64,000 nucleotides of DNA from an uncultured Roseobacter sp. (GTDB lineage Bacteria; Pseudomonadota; Alphaproteobacteria; Rhodobacterales; Rhodobacteraceae): the NCBI RefSeq assembly GCF_947492555.1, contig NZ_CANLNE010000004.1, positions 166,070-230,069 on the forward strand, read 5' to 3'. The first letter of the stretch is position 1. Every line of letters begins with the position of its first letter. Of the stretch, positions 44,310 to 53,153 are shown piece after piece. Position numbers and translations under genes: made by a program. The notes under the pieces are model-generated. The model searched no databases, was not told the DNA's origin, and saw only the letters and a program-made list of their open reading frames with translations.

Positions 44310-45356
44310 ATGATTTCCCCAATTTCACTTCAACACCTCGCATCCTGCGGTTTCGTCCTTTCGCTTGCGGCAGTTGGTATCTTCAGCCACACGAGCGCGG
44401 ACCTCGATGTAATACCATCGGACATCATCAGGGGCTCTCTCCAGACACAATATGAAGACGCGTTCGTTGCCGCCAACCCGCTGGAGCGGTTTGCGGTGAC
44501 GACCCTCGGCGCTCTTCGGTACGGTCTGTTCGGGCAAGCGTCCAAGGGCGCTCTGGTCGGACGAAACGGATGGCTGTTCACAGCTGAGGAGCTGGAGCAA
44601 AATACAGGCTTCAACGCAAACATCGACGCGGCCGCCTCGCGGGTCGCCGACGTAAGTCTGGAGATGGCAAGGCGCGGGATTTCCCTTGTGCCCGTCATTG
44701 TCCCGGACAAAGCCGAGGTCTACGCAGATCAGCTTGATCGCGCCAGACCCGTCAATACCACAAAGCGCAGAGACCGTTTTGTCGCAGCTTTGAACGCGAA
44801 AGGCATCGCGACACTCGATGCAACGACAGTCTTGAAGACTGCCCGCCAAAACGGTGACACCTTCATGCGCACCGACACGCATTGGTCACCAAACGGCAGC
44901 CGAGCCGTTGCCGAAGCGATTGCTGATCGCGTAGCAGAAAGCGGCATCATATTCTCATCAGCAGCAGTTTCGATGGAAAACACCGGCAGCGCAAATTTCG
45001 ACGGAGATCTGCTGCGGTATGTGCCAACTGGCGCACTACGATCCTGGATTGGCCCCGCGACTGAGCAGATCGACCGCTTCTCGACCACGATAGAGGCAAA
45101 AGGGGGCCTGTTCGACAGCCCCAGTATTGATGTGGTGTTGGTTGGGACCAGTTTCAGCGCGCGGCCTGACTGGCACTTCGCGGACTTCTTGAAACACGCG
45201 CTGCAAGCCGATGTTCTCAATTTTGCGGAAGAAGGGCGCGGTCCCTTCGCGCCAATGCAGGAATTTCTAGCGTCGGACTTTTTTCAAAACTCACCTCCAA
45301 AACTCGTCATCTGGGAAATCCCGGTGCGCTATACCTCCAAGGAAATGATCCAATGA
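44310..45356 (+). CDS. algJ: AlgJ-like SGNH acetyltransferase
   Basis: A 348-residue protein with an N-terminal membrane anchor or signal (about 8-30) and one SGNH-type ALGX/ALGJ domain. Catalytic motifs are 'FMRTDTHWSPNGSRA' (Asp and His) and the nucleophile Ser in 'VLVGTSFSARPDW'. The ATG at 44310 has GAGGAGG 5 bp upstream. There is no C-terminal carbohydrate module, which separates it from the AlgX gene that overlaps it by 4 bp. It would work with AlgI and AlgF in the acetyl relay. Confidence 0.82.
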   Translation: MISPISLQHLASCGFVLSLAAVGIFSHTSADLDVIPSDIIRGSLQTQYEDAFVAANPLERFAVTTLGALRYGLFGQASKGALVGRNGWLFTAEELEQNTGFNANIDAAASRVADVSLEMARRGISLVPVIVPDKAEVYADQLDRARPVNTTKRRDRFVAALNAKGIATLDATTVLKTARQNGDTFMRTDTHWSPNGSRAVAEAIADRVAESGIIFSSAAVSMENTGSANFDGDLLRYVPTGALRSWIGPATEQIDRFSTTIEAKGGLFDSPSIDVVLVGTSFSARPDWHFADFLKHALQADVLNFAEEGRGPFAPMQEFLASDFFQNSPPKLVIWEIPVRYTSKEMIQ

Positions 45357-46663
45357 AAAACCTGCTGAAATCCGTAGCCCTGATCGCTGGGCTCTCCCTC
45401 CCTGTCGTAACCTCCGCTGCGCCGTATTGTGCCGCACTGGCGAACCTCGAAGACTTGCCAACGAAGTATCAGAAACGCGGGCCGTTTTATTCCGACGCGG
45501 ACGCCGGCTGGATTGTCAGTGCTGACCAGTTGAAGTCTGGCTTTATGGTGTCGCAGGAGGCGGTCCGTCTGTGGCAAATGATTGCGGCTGAGTTTGAAAG
45601 GCGCGGGACTGAGCTTGTCGTCTTGGCAGCGCCCCCCCGACCACTCTTTGTGCCTGAAGAATCTTCGGAAAGCTTGGAATTGAAGGATGCTTTCGACCGC
45701 GGCGGGATGGCACGCAATTTCTCTGCCTACATTGCGGCACTGAACGCGGCGGGGATACTCGCACCTGATCTTTCGGTCCTAGCGGGCGGCGAAGCAGCCG
45801 GAGACTACTATTTTAAACGCGACACCCATTGGACACCTGTGGGCGCGGCCTTGTCAGCTGCGCATCTGCGTCAGTCCATCGACGGGACGCCAGCAGGCGA
45901 AACCCTACAGTCCGTGCCTTTCTCTGCAAGCTATCAGGAGAAAGGCTCTCTGAGCCACGTCGCGGAACAGGCCTGCGGCGCGCGGCCCCTGCCTGAGACT
46001 GCTGTGGCACCTGTCTTCGCCAAGGCCGGTTCGGTAGACGCTCTGTTATCAGACACCTTCACAGGACCGCGCGTTGCACTTGTTGGCACAAGCTTCTCAA
46101 ACCGCTACCAACGCGATGCCTATCAGGTAGCGGACGCGCTCGCGCATGCACTTGATGCAGACGTCAAAAACTACGCCATTGCCGGAGGAGGTCTTGCTGG
46201 CTCCATGTCGGGCTTCATCCAAAGTGGTGCGCTTGAGAGCGCACAATATGAAATGGTGGTATGGGAAACGCCCTACACGGCACCGCTCACGCAGGTGGAT
46301 GGCTTGCGTCAGATCCTTGGTGAAATGCTGGCGCAATCGGCAACCAACTTTGATGCTGTGCAATCTGCTCAGGTGGGCAATGATTGGCTCTCGATCGGGC
46401 ACGAATTTTCACTGGCGGACCACGCCGGATTGCAAATCATCGTGCCCGGTCAGTCCACCGGGACGCTTACCGTCGAACTGATCGATGAAGATGGGGAGAA
46501 GACCCGCATCAAACTGACCAAATCGGATCGCGCGGACCCCGCACTTCGAACCGACAGCTGGGGCCTCGCGTTTGGCGGACTTGCACCAAAACGCATCGAG
46601 AGGATCAAGCTTCGCCTTTTGGGAGAAGCTGCTAAAGACGCGCAGGTTCGTCTTTTCAACTGA
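45353..46663 (+). CDS. algX: AlgX-like acetyltransferase with C-terminal carbohydrate-binding module
   Basis: A 436-residue secreted protein (signal peptide ends near 'TSAAPYC'). Residues 30-325 are an SGNH domain with 'YFKRDTHWTPVGAA' (Asp, His) and Ser in 'ALVGTSFSNRYQRD'. Residues 330-436 ('SIGHEFSLADHAGLQIIV', 'IERIKLRLLGEA') look like the AlgX carbohydrate-binding module. AlgX transfers acetyl groups to the polymer in Pseudomonas. It is the last gene of the algEFIJX unit; a CTATAC palindrome begins 25 bp after its stop. Confidence 0.82.
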   Translation: MKNLLKSVALIAGLSLPVVTSAAPYCAALANLEDLPTKYQKRGPFYSDADAGWIVSADQLKSGFMVSQEAVRLWQMIAAEFERRGTELVVLAAPPRPLFVPEESSESLELKDAFDRGGMARNFSAYIAALNAAGILAPDLSVLAGGEAAGDYYFKRDTHWTPVGAALSAAHLRQSIDGTPAGETLQSVPFSASYQEKGSLSHVAEQACGARPLPETAVAPVFAKAGSVDALLSDTFTGPRVALVGTSFSNRYQRDAYQVADALAHALDADVKNYAIAGGGLAGSMSGFIQSGALESAQYEMVVWETPYTAPLTQVDGLRQILGEMLAQSATNFDAVQSAQVGNDWLSIGHEFSLADHAGLQIIVPGQSTGTLTVELIDEDGEKTRIKLTKSDRADPALRTDSWGLAFGGLAPKRIERIKLRLLGEAAKDAQVRLFN

Positions 46664-46687
46664 CAAAAGCCGTTTTCTGGCAGGGCG

Positions 46688-46713
46688 CTATACCAAAGTA
46701 TAGTATTCTATAC
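46688..46713. promoter_or_regulatory. Double palindrome before the SUOX-like/kinase unit
   Basis: CTATAC-CAAA-GTATAG at 46688-46703 is a perfect 6-4-6 palindrome. It overlaps a second perfect one, GTATAG-TATT-CTATAC, at 46698-46713. The first matches the pattern found before alg44, algA and algD. Its end lies 83 bp before the start codon at 46787. Confidence 0.65.
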
Positions 46714-46786
46714 GGCTGCCTTGTCGCCTAACGCCTGGGATCAGCATATCCAAGCGACTGAACCCCACAGAGCCGATGGAGCCATC

Positions 46787-47299
46787 ATGACTTTTTGCAA
46801 GACTGCCCTTTTTGCCAGCACAGTTGTTGCCGGGCTGGCGACCAACGCAATTGCCGACCAACTGCCCATTCCGGCAGGACCGGTTCTGCTGACGCTTTCG
46901 GGCGAGCTCGCACATGAAACCACCGATGGTACTGTGACGCTCGATTTGGAGATGCTGAAGGAAATGGACCCCACCGTTTTCACCACCTCGACCATCTGGA
47001 TGGAAGAGGAGGTCGAGTTCACCGGGGTACCCCTGCGCGACCTGCTGGACTATGCAGGCGCGCAAGGTGCCACGATCGGCGCCGTCGCACTCAATGACTA
47101 CAAGGTCGATATTCCCGCTGACGAAATCAGCGCAACCACCCCGATCGTCGCCTATCTGATGAACGGGGAAGAGATGTCGCCGCGTGGAAAAGGGCCACTC
47201 TGGATCGTATACCCTTACGACGACAGCCCTGATTATCGCACTGAAGTCATCTATTCACGTTCTATTTGGCAGCTTGATCGTATAGTGTCGAGCGATTGA
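46787..47299 (+). CDS. Secreted sulfite-oxidase-fold protein without Mo-ligand cysteine
   Basis: A 170-residue protein with a signal peptide (cleavage near 'NAIADQ'). The mature part resembles the Moco-binding SUOX domain ('VEFTGVPLRDLLDYAG', 'IVAYLMNGEEMSPRGKGP', 'LWIVYPYDDSP', 'SIWQLDRI'), but only about 145 residues long. It has no Cys after the signal peptide, so it cannot ligate molybdenum in the usual way. It is 21 bp before a hybrid histidine kinase gene whose periplasmic loop it might contact. A sensory partner role is inferred. Confidence 0.78.
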   Translation: MTFCKTALFASTVVAGLATNAIADQLPIPAGPVLLTLSGELAHETTDGTVTLDLEMLKEMDPTVFTTSTIWMEEEVEFTGVPLRDLLDYAGAQGATIGAVALNDYKVDIPADEISATTPIVAYLMNGEEMSPRGKGPLWIVYPYDDSPDYRTEVIYSRSIWQLDRIVSSD

Positions 47300-47320
47300 C
47301 GCGAACCGCCCGTTCCCAGC

Positions 47321-49891
47321 ATGAGGATGGCCTCTGACGTGGTAAACAAGGAAGTTCTCCTCCGACGTGGCATTCCGCTGGGGGTCATCTTTACCGGAAT
47401 GGCGCTGCTGATCGGTCTGTTTTTGTCAATCACACAGCGCATGAACGATCTCCGCGAAGCGCCTGGCGACAATCTGACCTGGACACTATCGCAGGTCGAA
47501 GTCGATGTATTGCTGCTGACCGACGAGGCTTTGCTTGCGCAACAGAAAGACGATCCTGATCTTGCAACCCTGCGCCGTCGGTTTGACAATGCCTATAGTC
47601 GGACCGCCAGCATTGCCGAAAGCCGGGTCTTTGCCGAGATGCGACGGGACGATACCTTTGCCACGCAACTGGACGCGCTGCTCAACTATCTGGACCAGCT
47701 GGCAATCATCGTAGACGGACCTGACCCGGAACTTGCAAGGCGTTTGCAAGAGGTCTGGGCGCTGTCCAACACTATTCGCGAAGACGCCCACGACATCGCT
47801 TTGACAGGTATCTCACTCCGGTCCGAAGCCTCTGATGCGGAGCGCGCGGACTTCGGGCGGTTGTTGTTCGCGGCAGCCGCCATAAGTATTGCGTTGATCC
47901 TCTTTCTGGGTTTCATGCTGTTCGTTTTGTTGCGCCAGTTTCGAATTCATCGCGAAATATCTGAGACGGCGGAACGCGCCAACTCTCGCTTGAAATCCAG
48001 CTTTGACGTATCGCTCGATGCAATCATTGTCGCGGATGACCGCGGCGTCATTCTGGACTACAGCGGCGCTGCAGAATCCGTGTTTGGCTTTACCAGAGAT
48101 GAGGCCATTGGTGCTCCGATGTCCGACCTAATCGTTCCACATCAACACCGCGCAGCCCATCAGGCGGGAATGGAGCGTTTCAACAAAACCGGCGAGGCGC
48201 GGCTTGTTGGGCAAGGACGGATAGAGATCACCGCCCTGCGCAAGTCGGGCGAGGAATTTCCGGTCGAGATTTCTATCGGGATGGCGAAGGACCATCGCGG
48301 TACAATCTTTATCTCCTATCTGCGCGACATCACGGAACGACTAGCCGCCGAGGAGAACCTCAAGCGCGCCCGCGACGAGGCGTTGCAAGCTGAACAGGCA
48401 AAGTCGAATTTCCTGGCCGTTATGAGCCATGAGATGCGCACGCCGCTGAACGGTATTTTCGGCACAATCGAGCTGTTGCAGAATACCAGGTTGGGCAAGA
48501 CGCAATCGGGATATCTGGGGATTGCAAAGCAGTCGGCCGATATTCTGCTTTACCATGTCAACAACGTGTTAGATGTCGCGCGTATGGATGTAGGCAAGCT
48601 GGAGCTGGTCGACGACACGTTCGAACTAACGCAGTTTTTCAAAGACATCGTGACAACCAACGAAACCACGGCGTACGCTCATAGCAACACCTTGCGACTG
48701 GATCTTGGCTCCATGGAACGCTGTCATGTGGTGGCCGACGAACAACGCCTGCGGCAGGTGGCTTATAATTTGGTCAGTAATGCGCTGAAGTTTACGGACC
48801 ACGGCGAGGTCACCCTTTGTGCCCGGATCATTGAGGTCGCAGATGGGGAACACACGTTAGAGTTTTCCGTGACTGACACGGGTGTGGGGATTCATCCTGA
48901 GGATCAGACCCGCGTCTTTGACCGCTTTTTCACGCAGGAAAAATCCTACGATCGCCTTGCCTCGGGTGCAGGGCTTGGACTGACGATCTGTCGTCAGCTT
49001 GTGGATATGATGGAGGGTGAGATTAACCTCAGGAGCGTCGTTGACAAAGGCAGTACATTTACGGTGCGCGTGCCCCTGCGCATGGCAACCGACCTTTCCC
49101 CATCACAACCTGCTTTGGAGGCGCCGGTAGATGCATCGGAGATGAACGGGAAAGAGGTGCTGCTGGTGGAGGACAATGCGATCAATCGTATTATCGTACG
49201 CCAGATGCTCACCTCAAAGGGCATCCGTGTTACCGAAGCGCACAATGGACAAGAGGCTGTAGACCGGGCGCACGAGCACGCCTATGCGGCAATTCTGATG
49301 GACGTAAGTATGCCGGTGATGAATGGCGTCGACGCGACAGAAGTTATCCGGGATGCCGATACGCCCAACAGACAGGTGCCGATTATCGGTCTCACCGCTC
49401 ACGCGCTTAAAGACGAACAAGCACGATTTCTGGCGGCAGGCATGGATATGTGCCTCAATAAGCCGGTATCACAGGCAGAACTGTTACGCGCGCTTGTCGC
49501 CGTCATCACCAAAGCGGATCCAGCGTCAAACAAATTGAAGGACAGCAAAACGTCAGAGTTGCTTGACGCACAGATCTTCGGCGACCTGAAAGACGTGTTT
49601 GACCAGAACCGGTTAGGCAAGCTCGTGAACGATTTCGAAGGAGAGATTTCAGGCCTGCTCAATGTTGTTCCAGAGCTATTGACCCAATCGAACCTGTCCG
49701 AATTGGCGGCGCGCACCCATAAGTCCATCGGATCGGCGGGCATGATCGGCGCGGTCTCTTTACAAAGTAAGTTGCGCCGTTTGGAACAGGCCGCGAAGGC
49801 CAACGATATGGCGGCGGCTGAAGACGCGGCGATGAAGGCAAAAGACGCATGGGACGCTACGGCCAAGGCGCTTCGCTTGGCCTCGGGATAA
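47321..49891 (+). CDS. Hybrid sensor histidine kinase with PAS, receiver and HPt domains
   Basis: An 856-residue inner-membrane protein. In order: membrane helix at about 15-36, periplasmic helical region, second helix at about 185-209, PAS domain (about 228-345, 'DVSLDAIIVADDRGVILDY'), HisKA with phospho-His in 'FLAVMSHEMRTPLNG' (near 371), ATPase domain ('NALKFTDHGEV', 'GAGLGLTICRQL'), receiver ('VLLVEDNAINRIIVRQML', Asp in 'ILMDVSMPVMNG') and HPt with His in 'AARTHKSIGSAGM'. It forms a full phosphorelay except for the output regulator, which may be the NarL-type protein encoded at 58941-59555. Confidence 0.9.
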   Translation: MRMASDVVNKEVLLRRGIPLGVIFTGMALLIGLFLSITQRMNDLREAPGDNLTWTLSQVEVDVLLLTDEALLAQQKDDPDLATLRRRFDNAYSRTASIAESRVFAEMRRDDTFATQLDALLNYLDQLAIIVDGPDPELARRLQEVWALSNTIREDAHDIALTGISLRSEASDAERADFGRLLFAAAAISIALILFLGFMLFVLLRQFRIHREISETAERANSRLKSSFDVSLDAIIVADDRGVILDYSGAAESVFGFTRDEAIGAPMSDLIVPHQHRAAHQAGMERFNKTGEARLVGQGRIEITALRKSGEEFPVEISIGMAKDHRGTIFISYLRDITERLAAEENLKRARDEALQAEQAKSNFLAVMSHEMRTPLNGIFGTIELLQNTRLGKTQSGYLGIAKQSADILLYHVNNVLDVARMDVGKLELVDDTFELTQFFKDIVTTNETTAYAHSNTLRLDLGSMERCHVVADEQRLRQVAYNLVSNALKFTDHGEVTLCARIIEVADGEHTLEFSVTDTGVGIHPEDQTRVFDRFFTQEKSYDRLASGAGLGLTICRQLVDMMEGEINLRSVVDKGSTFTVRVPLRMATDLSPSQPALEAPVDASEMNGKEVLLVEDNAINRIIVRQMLTSKGIRVTEAHNGQEAVDRAHEHAYAAILMDVSMPVMNGVDATEVIRDADTPNRQVPIIGLTAHALKDEQARFLAAGMDMCLNKPVSQAELLRALVAVITKADPASNKLKDSKTSELLDAQIFGDLKDVFDQNRLGKLVNDFEGEISGLLNVVPELLTQSNLSELAARTHKSIGSAGMIGAVSLQSKLRRLEQAAKANDMAAAEDAAMKAKDAWDATAKALRLASG

Positions 49892-49892
49892 C

Positions 49893-49908
49893 CTATCCCG
49901 AAGGATAG
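49893..49908. promoter_or_regulatory. Locus palindrome before alg44-alg8
   Basis: CTATCC-CGAA-GGATAG is a perfect 6-4-6 palindrome located directly after the kinase stop codon; its end is 118 bp before the alg44 start. No T-run follows, so it is more likely an operator than a terminator. Confidence 0.65.
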
Positions 49909-50026
49909 TGCCCCCTAGGCCTTTGCGTGCGGCACTGTCCGGCTGCACGCCCGTAACATTACCATATTCCTGCTACCCAGTTGGCGTGAGAGTCGCCGAA
50001 TTTTCGGCTAAAACCTGGAGTATGCA

Positions 50027-51445
50027 ATGAACATTCGCCACGAATGTCCTATGCCGGATCTGTCCCTTTCTGTGACAGCGCCGCTGCATCTGCACAAGGC
50101 CAACGGGTGCCGTATTGAGGTGCAGCGCTGGTCGCTGGCCGGCATCTGGGTTACCAACGCGGAGACTGATTTAGCCGGCGACGTTATCCTGTCAGTCCCC
50201 TTTCAAGGGGTTGAGATCTCGTTTCCGATCTGGCTCGCTGCGGGCGAGAGTGACGGTCACTACAGGTTCGAAAACCTCACTGTTCGACAACGCGAGACGC
50301 TCGCGACATTCCACCAGGGTGTATTGTCCGGACAGATGGTTTCTACGCCTGAGATGATCACCAGCCTCGATACGCCTGTCGATTTGGTCCCTATGGGCGA
50401 AACCGATGCAGAGCAATCTGCCGGGCGTGCGGCGGCCAAACCCCGTTGGCTGCGCATGGTTTGGAACATTCTATTCTACACGGGGCTCGCTGCGGTATTG
50501 GTGGGCTTTCTGGGCGCGCAAATCTGGCAGCGCCTAAGTCGAATTGAACTGGAACACGCGCGTTTCACAGCCCCCGTCATCGAATACATGGCTCCCGATA
50601 CGGGCTTTGTCGCGCAACTGAACGCGACAGTTGGCGAAGACGTTTCCGCCGGTGATATTCTGGTCAGGATCGAAGACCCGGACCGCGAAAGCGATGTTGA
50701 GGAAGTGCGCGCCGAAGTTATGCTGGCCGAACGCCGATTGCGGGCTGCAGAGGAGCGCAGAACGCGGCATTTGACGCTGCGAGAGACCCGCCGTGCGGTT
50801 CTATGGGAGGCGTTCAAGCAGGTCTGGAAGCCCTGGCGGTTCCAAGATCCACACGCCTCGAACTATCCTCCAGAATTGGAAGAGGCCTGGTTCGCGCTTT
50901 ACGAATTTGACCATGGCCGCGACACAGAGGCAGGCGGGTACTTCGATATGCTGGCAGTGCTGGACGCCACCGTGGAAGATCGGCGGCTCGATCTGCGGCG
51001 CTGGAAGCGCGAGTTGCGCCACCGCAAAGCCGCCGCCGACAAACTGGTTATTCGGGCGCACGCTGATGGTACAGTCTTTGCCGTACACACTGCCAGGGGC
51101 AGTTTCACGCAACGCGGCGCAGTTGTGGTGGAACTTGAAGAACGAACCCCGCGAACGGCTGCGGCCTGGCTGGACGACAGTATGGCGACCCGCGTTTATC
51201 TGGGGATGCCGGCGTTGATCACCTATACGTATCGTGGTCAGGTCTCAGAGGCCAATGGTACCGTGACTGATATTCAGGCGGGTACCGATGTGGCGCGGCC
51301 TGACAGGTTCGGCATGGTTCTGACGATCAAGGCAGATAATGCCGGCGTGCTCAACACCCGCAAATGGTTCCGCCGGAATGCACCGGCGCAGATTTCGCTG
51401 CAACGTCGCCCGTTTTGGCACCGAGGCGCAGATGAAAGCACCTGA
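50027..51445 (+). CDS. alg44: Alg44-like protein: PilZ-type N-domain, membrane helix, HlyD-like periplasmic domain
   Basis: A 472-residue protein. Residues 10-115 resemble a PilZ domain, but the Arg pair (RxxxR) is absent and the DxSxxG motif reads R-W-S-L-A-G. A membrane helix follows at about 148-168 ('ILFYTGLAAVLVGFLGA'). The rest is a membrane-fusion-like periplasmic domain with a lipoyl-like strand 'GEDVSAGDILVRIEDPD', a coiled coil at about 225-250 and 'IRAHADGTVFAVHTARG'. In Pseudomonas, Alg44 binds c-di-GMP to activate Alg8. The start is firm, since a stop codon lies six codons upstream in frame. It overlaps alg8 by 14 bp. Confidence 0.82.
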   Translation: MNIRHECPMPDLSLSVTAPLHLHKANGCRIEVQRWSLAGIWVTNAETDLAGDVILSVPFQGVEISFPIWLAAGESDGHYRFENLTVRQRETLATFHQGVLSGQMVSTPEMITSLDTPVDLVPMGETDAEQSAGRAAAKPRWLRMVWNILFYTGLAAVLVGFLGAQIWQRLSRIELEHARFTAPVIEYMAPDTGFVAQLNATVGEDVSAGDILVRIEDPDRESDVEEVRAEVMLAERRLRAAEERRTRHLTLRETRRAVLWEAFKQVWKPWRFQDPHASNYPPELEEAWFALYEFDHGRDTEAGGYFDMLAVLDATVEDRRLDLRRWKRELRHRKAAADKLVIRAHADGTVFAVHTARGSFTQRGAVVVELEERTPRTAAAWLDDSMATRVYLGMPALITYTYRGQVSEANGTVTDIQAGTDVARPDRFGMVLTIKADNAGVLNTRKWFRRNAPAQISLQRRPFWHRGADEST

Positions 51446-53015
51446 GACAGACTACGCCTTCGAAAAGCACTTGGATAGTTGGCTCAGGCAGTTGTCCGGG
51501 CCTGCACCTACCGGCTTGGCCAAGTGGCCGATGGATCGGTTGGTGCAACTTGCCGTGTTGCTGAGTGTGCTTGTCGCCGCCATGGTTTTCTGGCCAAACA
51601 ACTTCTTTCATCCCGACCTGATGCAGATCACGTTTGTTCTGGGCTCGCTTGGTATTTGGCGCTTCGGCTGGTGGTTCACCCATGCGGTTCGCGCCGAGGT
51701 ATATGCCAGGAGCCGGTGGCCGCGCATGCGGCAGCGCGCCGATGCCGTGTGGCGCGCGGGCTGGCGGCCGCGCCGACTGCACATCCAGATGACCACGTAC
51801 TATGAAGAGCCCGCCATCACCCGGCGTGTCATCGGCTCTATTCTGGGGCAGATCAGACGCGAGGGCATTCCCACGACGCTCTGGATCGGGACCGGGTCTT
51901 CCTACGATGAGGAAATCATCACTCATTTTGTGCGAACCCATGGGGCTGACCTTGATGCGGAACTGGTGTTCCTGCGGCAGAACCAACCGGGCAAACGCAT
52001 GGCCATTGGTATGATCCTGCGGGCCATGAACCGGGCGGGCATCAAACCCGATGATCTGGTAATCTTCATGGATGGCGATGCGGTCTACGGTTCTGACGTG
52101 TTGGAGAAAACCTGTTCGATGTTCGGGGCGGACCCCGAATTGCAGGCGCTCACCACGAATGAAGAAGTGCTGTGCTATGGACCGGATTGGATTCAGAGCT
52201 GGCTGTCGATGCGCTTTGCTCAAAGACGTCTTGCCATGCAAAGCCACGCGATGTCGGATCGTGTTTTGACTTTGACCGGGCGTATGAGCGTCTTTCGGGC
52301 GCGTCACATCATCGACGAAAAATTCATCCGCACAATCGAAGCAGATCACCTGGATCACTGGCTCTGGGGCCGGTTCCGGTTTCTATCTGGCGATGACAAG
52401 AGCACCTGGTATCACCTGCTGAGCAAGCGCGCCAAGATGACGTATGTGCCGGATGCCTGTGTCTATACGATTGAGCAGATCGACGGCTCAGGCACAGGCC
52501 GCATGGTTCAGAACTTCCGCCGCTGGTCGGGCAATATGCTGCGCAATGGCACGCGAGCCATCGCCCTGGGCCCGCGTGTCGCCAAACCGTTCATCTGGTG
52601 GTGCCTTGTGGATCAGCGCATCGCCATGTGGACCATGCTGGTCAGCCCGACACTGGCTCTGCTCACGCTCTTTGTGGAACCGGCCTATCTGCTGCACTGC
52701 CTCATCTGGATCGTGCTGAGCCGGACCATCCTGTGTCTTTTCCTGTTCCGCTATGCGCGCAGTACAGATCTGACGTGGCCGTTCATTCTCTACTTTAACC
52801 AGATCATCAATGCCGGGGTCAAAGTCTACATGATCTTTCATCTTAGCAAACAGAAATGGTCCAACCGCGGCAATCAAACTGCAGGCAATGGCACAGGGCT
52901 GCGCGACAAGCTGCAGAATGCCATGGCCAAATTTCAGCTGATTACCGCCGTGACCGCCTTCATCACCGGCTTGGCGCTGTACATAGGATTGCTTGATCTG
53001 CCGGGTGGCTTTTAG
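51432..53015 (+). CDS. alg8: Alg8-like polysaccharide synthase (GT2)
   Basis: A 527-residue processive GT2 glycosyltransferase in the inner membrane. Two N-terminal helices (about 38-82), the catalytic domain with 'IQMTTYYEEPAITRRVIG', the UDP/GDP-sugar Asp motif 'LVIFMDGDAVYGSDVLE', 'TEN'-like acceptor region 'EADHLDHWLWGRFRFLSG' and 'VQNFRRWSGNMLRNG', then about four C-terminal helices. The length and the neighbouring alg44, algA and algD point to mannuronan synthase. ATG at 51432 overlaps the alg44 stop, so expression is coupled. Confidence 0.87.
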   Translation: MKAPETDYAFEKHLDSWLRQLSGPAPTGLAKWPMDRLVQLAVLLSVLVAAMVFWPNNFFHPDLMQITFVLGSLGIWRFGWWFTHAVRAEVYARSRWPRMRQRADAVWRAGWRPRRLHIQMTTYYEEPAITRRVIGSILGQIRREGIPTTLWIGTGSSYDEEIITHFVRTHGADLDAELVFLRQNQPGKRMAIGMILRAMNRAGIKPDDLVIFMDGDAVYGSDVLEKTCSMFGADPELQALTTNEEVLCYGPDWIQSWLSMRFAQRRLAMQSHAMSDRVLTLTGRMSVFRARHIIDEKFIRTIEADHLDHWLWGRFRFLSGDDKSTWYHLLSKRAKMTYVPDACVYTIEQIDGSGTGRMVQNFRRWSGNMLRNGTRAIALGPRVAKPFIWWCLVDQRIAMWTMLVSPTLALLTLFVEPAYLLHCLIWIVLSRTILCLFLFRYARSTDLTWPFILYFNQIINAGVKVYMIFHLSKQKWSNRGNQTAGNGTGLRDKLQNAMAKFQLITAVTAFITGLALYIGLLDLPGGF

Positions 53016-53018
53016 CGA

Positions 53019-53034
53019 CTATACCTCCGCATAG
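53019..53034. promoter_or_regulatory. Locus palindrome before algA
   Basis: CTATAC-CTCC-GCATAG is a 6-4-6 palindrome with one mismatch. It begins 3 bp after the alg8 stop codon and ends 119 bp before the algA start, almost the same spacing as at alg44. Confidence 0.6.
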
Positions 53035-53153
53035 CACGACGATGCTTCGGCGCGTTCATTTCTTCTTTTGGGCCCGCACTGACTGGGAAAAAGTTGGGTA
53101 AAACGATCGCATCCGCCCAACCGGGCACTGTGTGAGTGAAAAGGAATGTTCCC

